Source: Coriobacteriales bacterium
Lineage (GTDB): Bacteria; Actinomycetota; Coriobacteriia; Coriobacteriales; UBA8131
DNA: 6,022 nt
Assembly: GCA_031268525.1 (NCBI GenBank)
Contig: JAIRXA010000073.1
Span: 1-6,022, forward strand
Reading direction: 5' to 3'
Shown: positions 5,718 through 6,022 of the stretch, piece by piece
How positions within the stretch are numbered: position 1 is the first letter of the stretch
Layout: the number at the start of each line of letters is the position of its first letter
Notes under the pieces: model-generated
What the model saw: only the letters and a program-made list of their open reading frames with translations
Databases searched by the model: none
What the model was told of the DNA's origin: nothing
Program-made: the position numbers and the translations under genes

Positions 5718-6022
5718 ATGAGCAAGACTGTTGTAGAGGCACACGGTGAGTTTGTGGAGATGGACGAGACTGTCGTGGGAACGGACAGTGACGTCGCAGG
5801 GACGGACGGGGCTGTCGTGGGGACGGACGGTGACGTCGCAGGGACACTCGGTGATTTTGTGGGGAGACCCGGTGACGCCATGGAGACAGGCGACTTTCGT
5901 TTCGAGGGCCTTACTCCCTCGGACTGCGGGAGATTGCCTGAGGCCACTCGTAAGGTGCTGGTGCAGCTGCTCAGAGGGCCCTATGTCTCCCAAGAGCGCC
6001 ACTCCAAAAACTGGGCAACGCT
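5718..6022 (+). CDS. jetB: Wadjet system protein JetB (DUF4194, MukE-like), 5' part only
   Basis: JetB is the MukE-like winged-helix subunit that binds JetA. Only about 101 codons are present and the frame is open at the window's right edge. The family start is recognisable near the end: LPEATRKVLVQLLRGPYVSQERH then W, matching the usual opening of DUF4194 (helix, then a conserved Leu-Leu-x-x-x-Val/Tyr and Arg-His pair). Before it comes an unusual N-terminal extension of eight seven-residue repeats. Two starts are possible. The ATG at 5718 has AGGAG (5704-5708) at 9 nt. The GTG at 5697 overlaps the jetA stop as GTGA and has GGAG (5687-5690) at 6 nt. The ATG is preferred on codon and ribosome-site grounds, but the overlap makes the GTG nearly as good, and translational coupling to jetA is likely either way. 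jetC and jetD should follow outside the window. Confidence 0.8.
   Translation, partial: MSKTVVEAHGEFVEMDETVVGTDSDVAGTDGAVVGTDGDVAGTLGDFVGRPGDAMETGDFRFEGLTPSDCGRLPEATRKVLVQLLRGPYVSQERHSKNWAT
5730..5897 (+). repeat. Eight in-frame 21-bp repeats encoding an acidic heptapeptide array in JetB
   Basis: From 5730 the jetB frame reads as eight consecutive heptapeptides: VVEAHGE, FVEMDET, VVGTDSD, VAGTDGA, VVGTDGD, VAGTLGD, FVGRPGD, AMETGDF. At DNA level, units 3-4 and 5-6 form a higher-order 42-bp duplication: CTGTCGTGGG starts at 5770 and again at 5812, with about 34 nearly identical bases following each. The outer units are more diverged than the central ones, as expected for an array that expanded from the middle. 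The composition (Gly, Asp, Val, Thr) suggests a flexible or extended acidic segment; no known fold is recognised. Confidence 0.85.

Noticed and set aside
5730..5897. CRISPR-like array
   Set aside because: Units are contiguous, without unique spacers, in frame with jetB and degenerate at the edges, so this is a coding tandem repeat.
5326..6002. Minus-strand open frames opposite jetA/jetB with Ser/Pro/Thr-rich products
   Set aside because: They mirror the jetB repeat array and the jetA coding sequence; no start context or family motif supports them.

Overview
The window looks like high-GC bacterial DNA. The protein types and the GACAAGTGGGGACG-type intergenic repeats would fit an anaerobic actinobacterium of the class Coriobacteriia, but this is a soft inference from recall and no rRNA or other marker is present.

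Left edge (1-878): a decayed remnant of an AbiEii-type nucleotidyltransferase toxin gene. Its N-terminal catalytic part is missing and a one-base frameshift in a G5T4 run splits what remains. A 36-bp imperfect direct repeat overlaps its 5' end. Downstream are a perfect 8-bp hairpin and a REP-like element made of three 15-bp units plus an inverted arm.

Centre (879-3850, minus strand): a tight two-gene operon. A membrane-anchored M20 metallopeptidase/amidohydrolase (PM20D1/CPS1-like) is followed without a gap by a major facilitator transporter with an unusual Ser/Thr/Glu-rich N-terminal tail, encoded by a 12-bp tandem repeat array. A pairing of hydrolysis with uptake or export of a peptide, N-acyl amino acid or organic anion is inferred.

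Divergent intergenic region (3851-4227): a candidate minus-strand promoter for the operon (TAGACA-16-TATAGT), two CCCCCTGTC repeats flanking a GTTTCGAAAC palindrome, a perfect 11-bp tandem duplication, and a TATAAT box for the rightward genes.

Right edge (4228-6022, plus strand): the start of a Wadjet anti-plasmid system. A complete jetA (DUF3375, MukF-like kleisin) is followed closely by a 5' fragment of jetB (DUF4194, MukE-like). The SMC-like ATPase jetC and the nuclease jetD are expected beyond the window. JetB carries an unusual N-terminal extension of eight heptapeptide repeats (VVGTDGD-like, 21 bp each). With the toxin remnant on the other side of the operon, the neighbourhood resembles a defence or accessory island. 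Wadjet is a known system. The least explained elements are the in-frame repeat expansions in jetB and in the transporter, and the repeat architecture at the jetA promoter.
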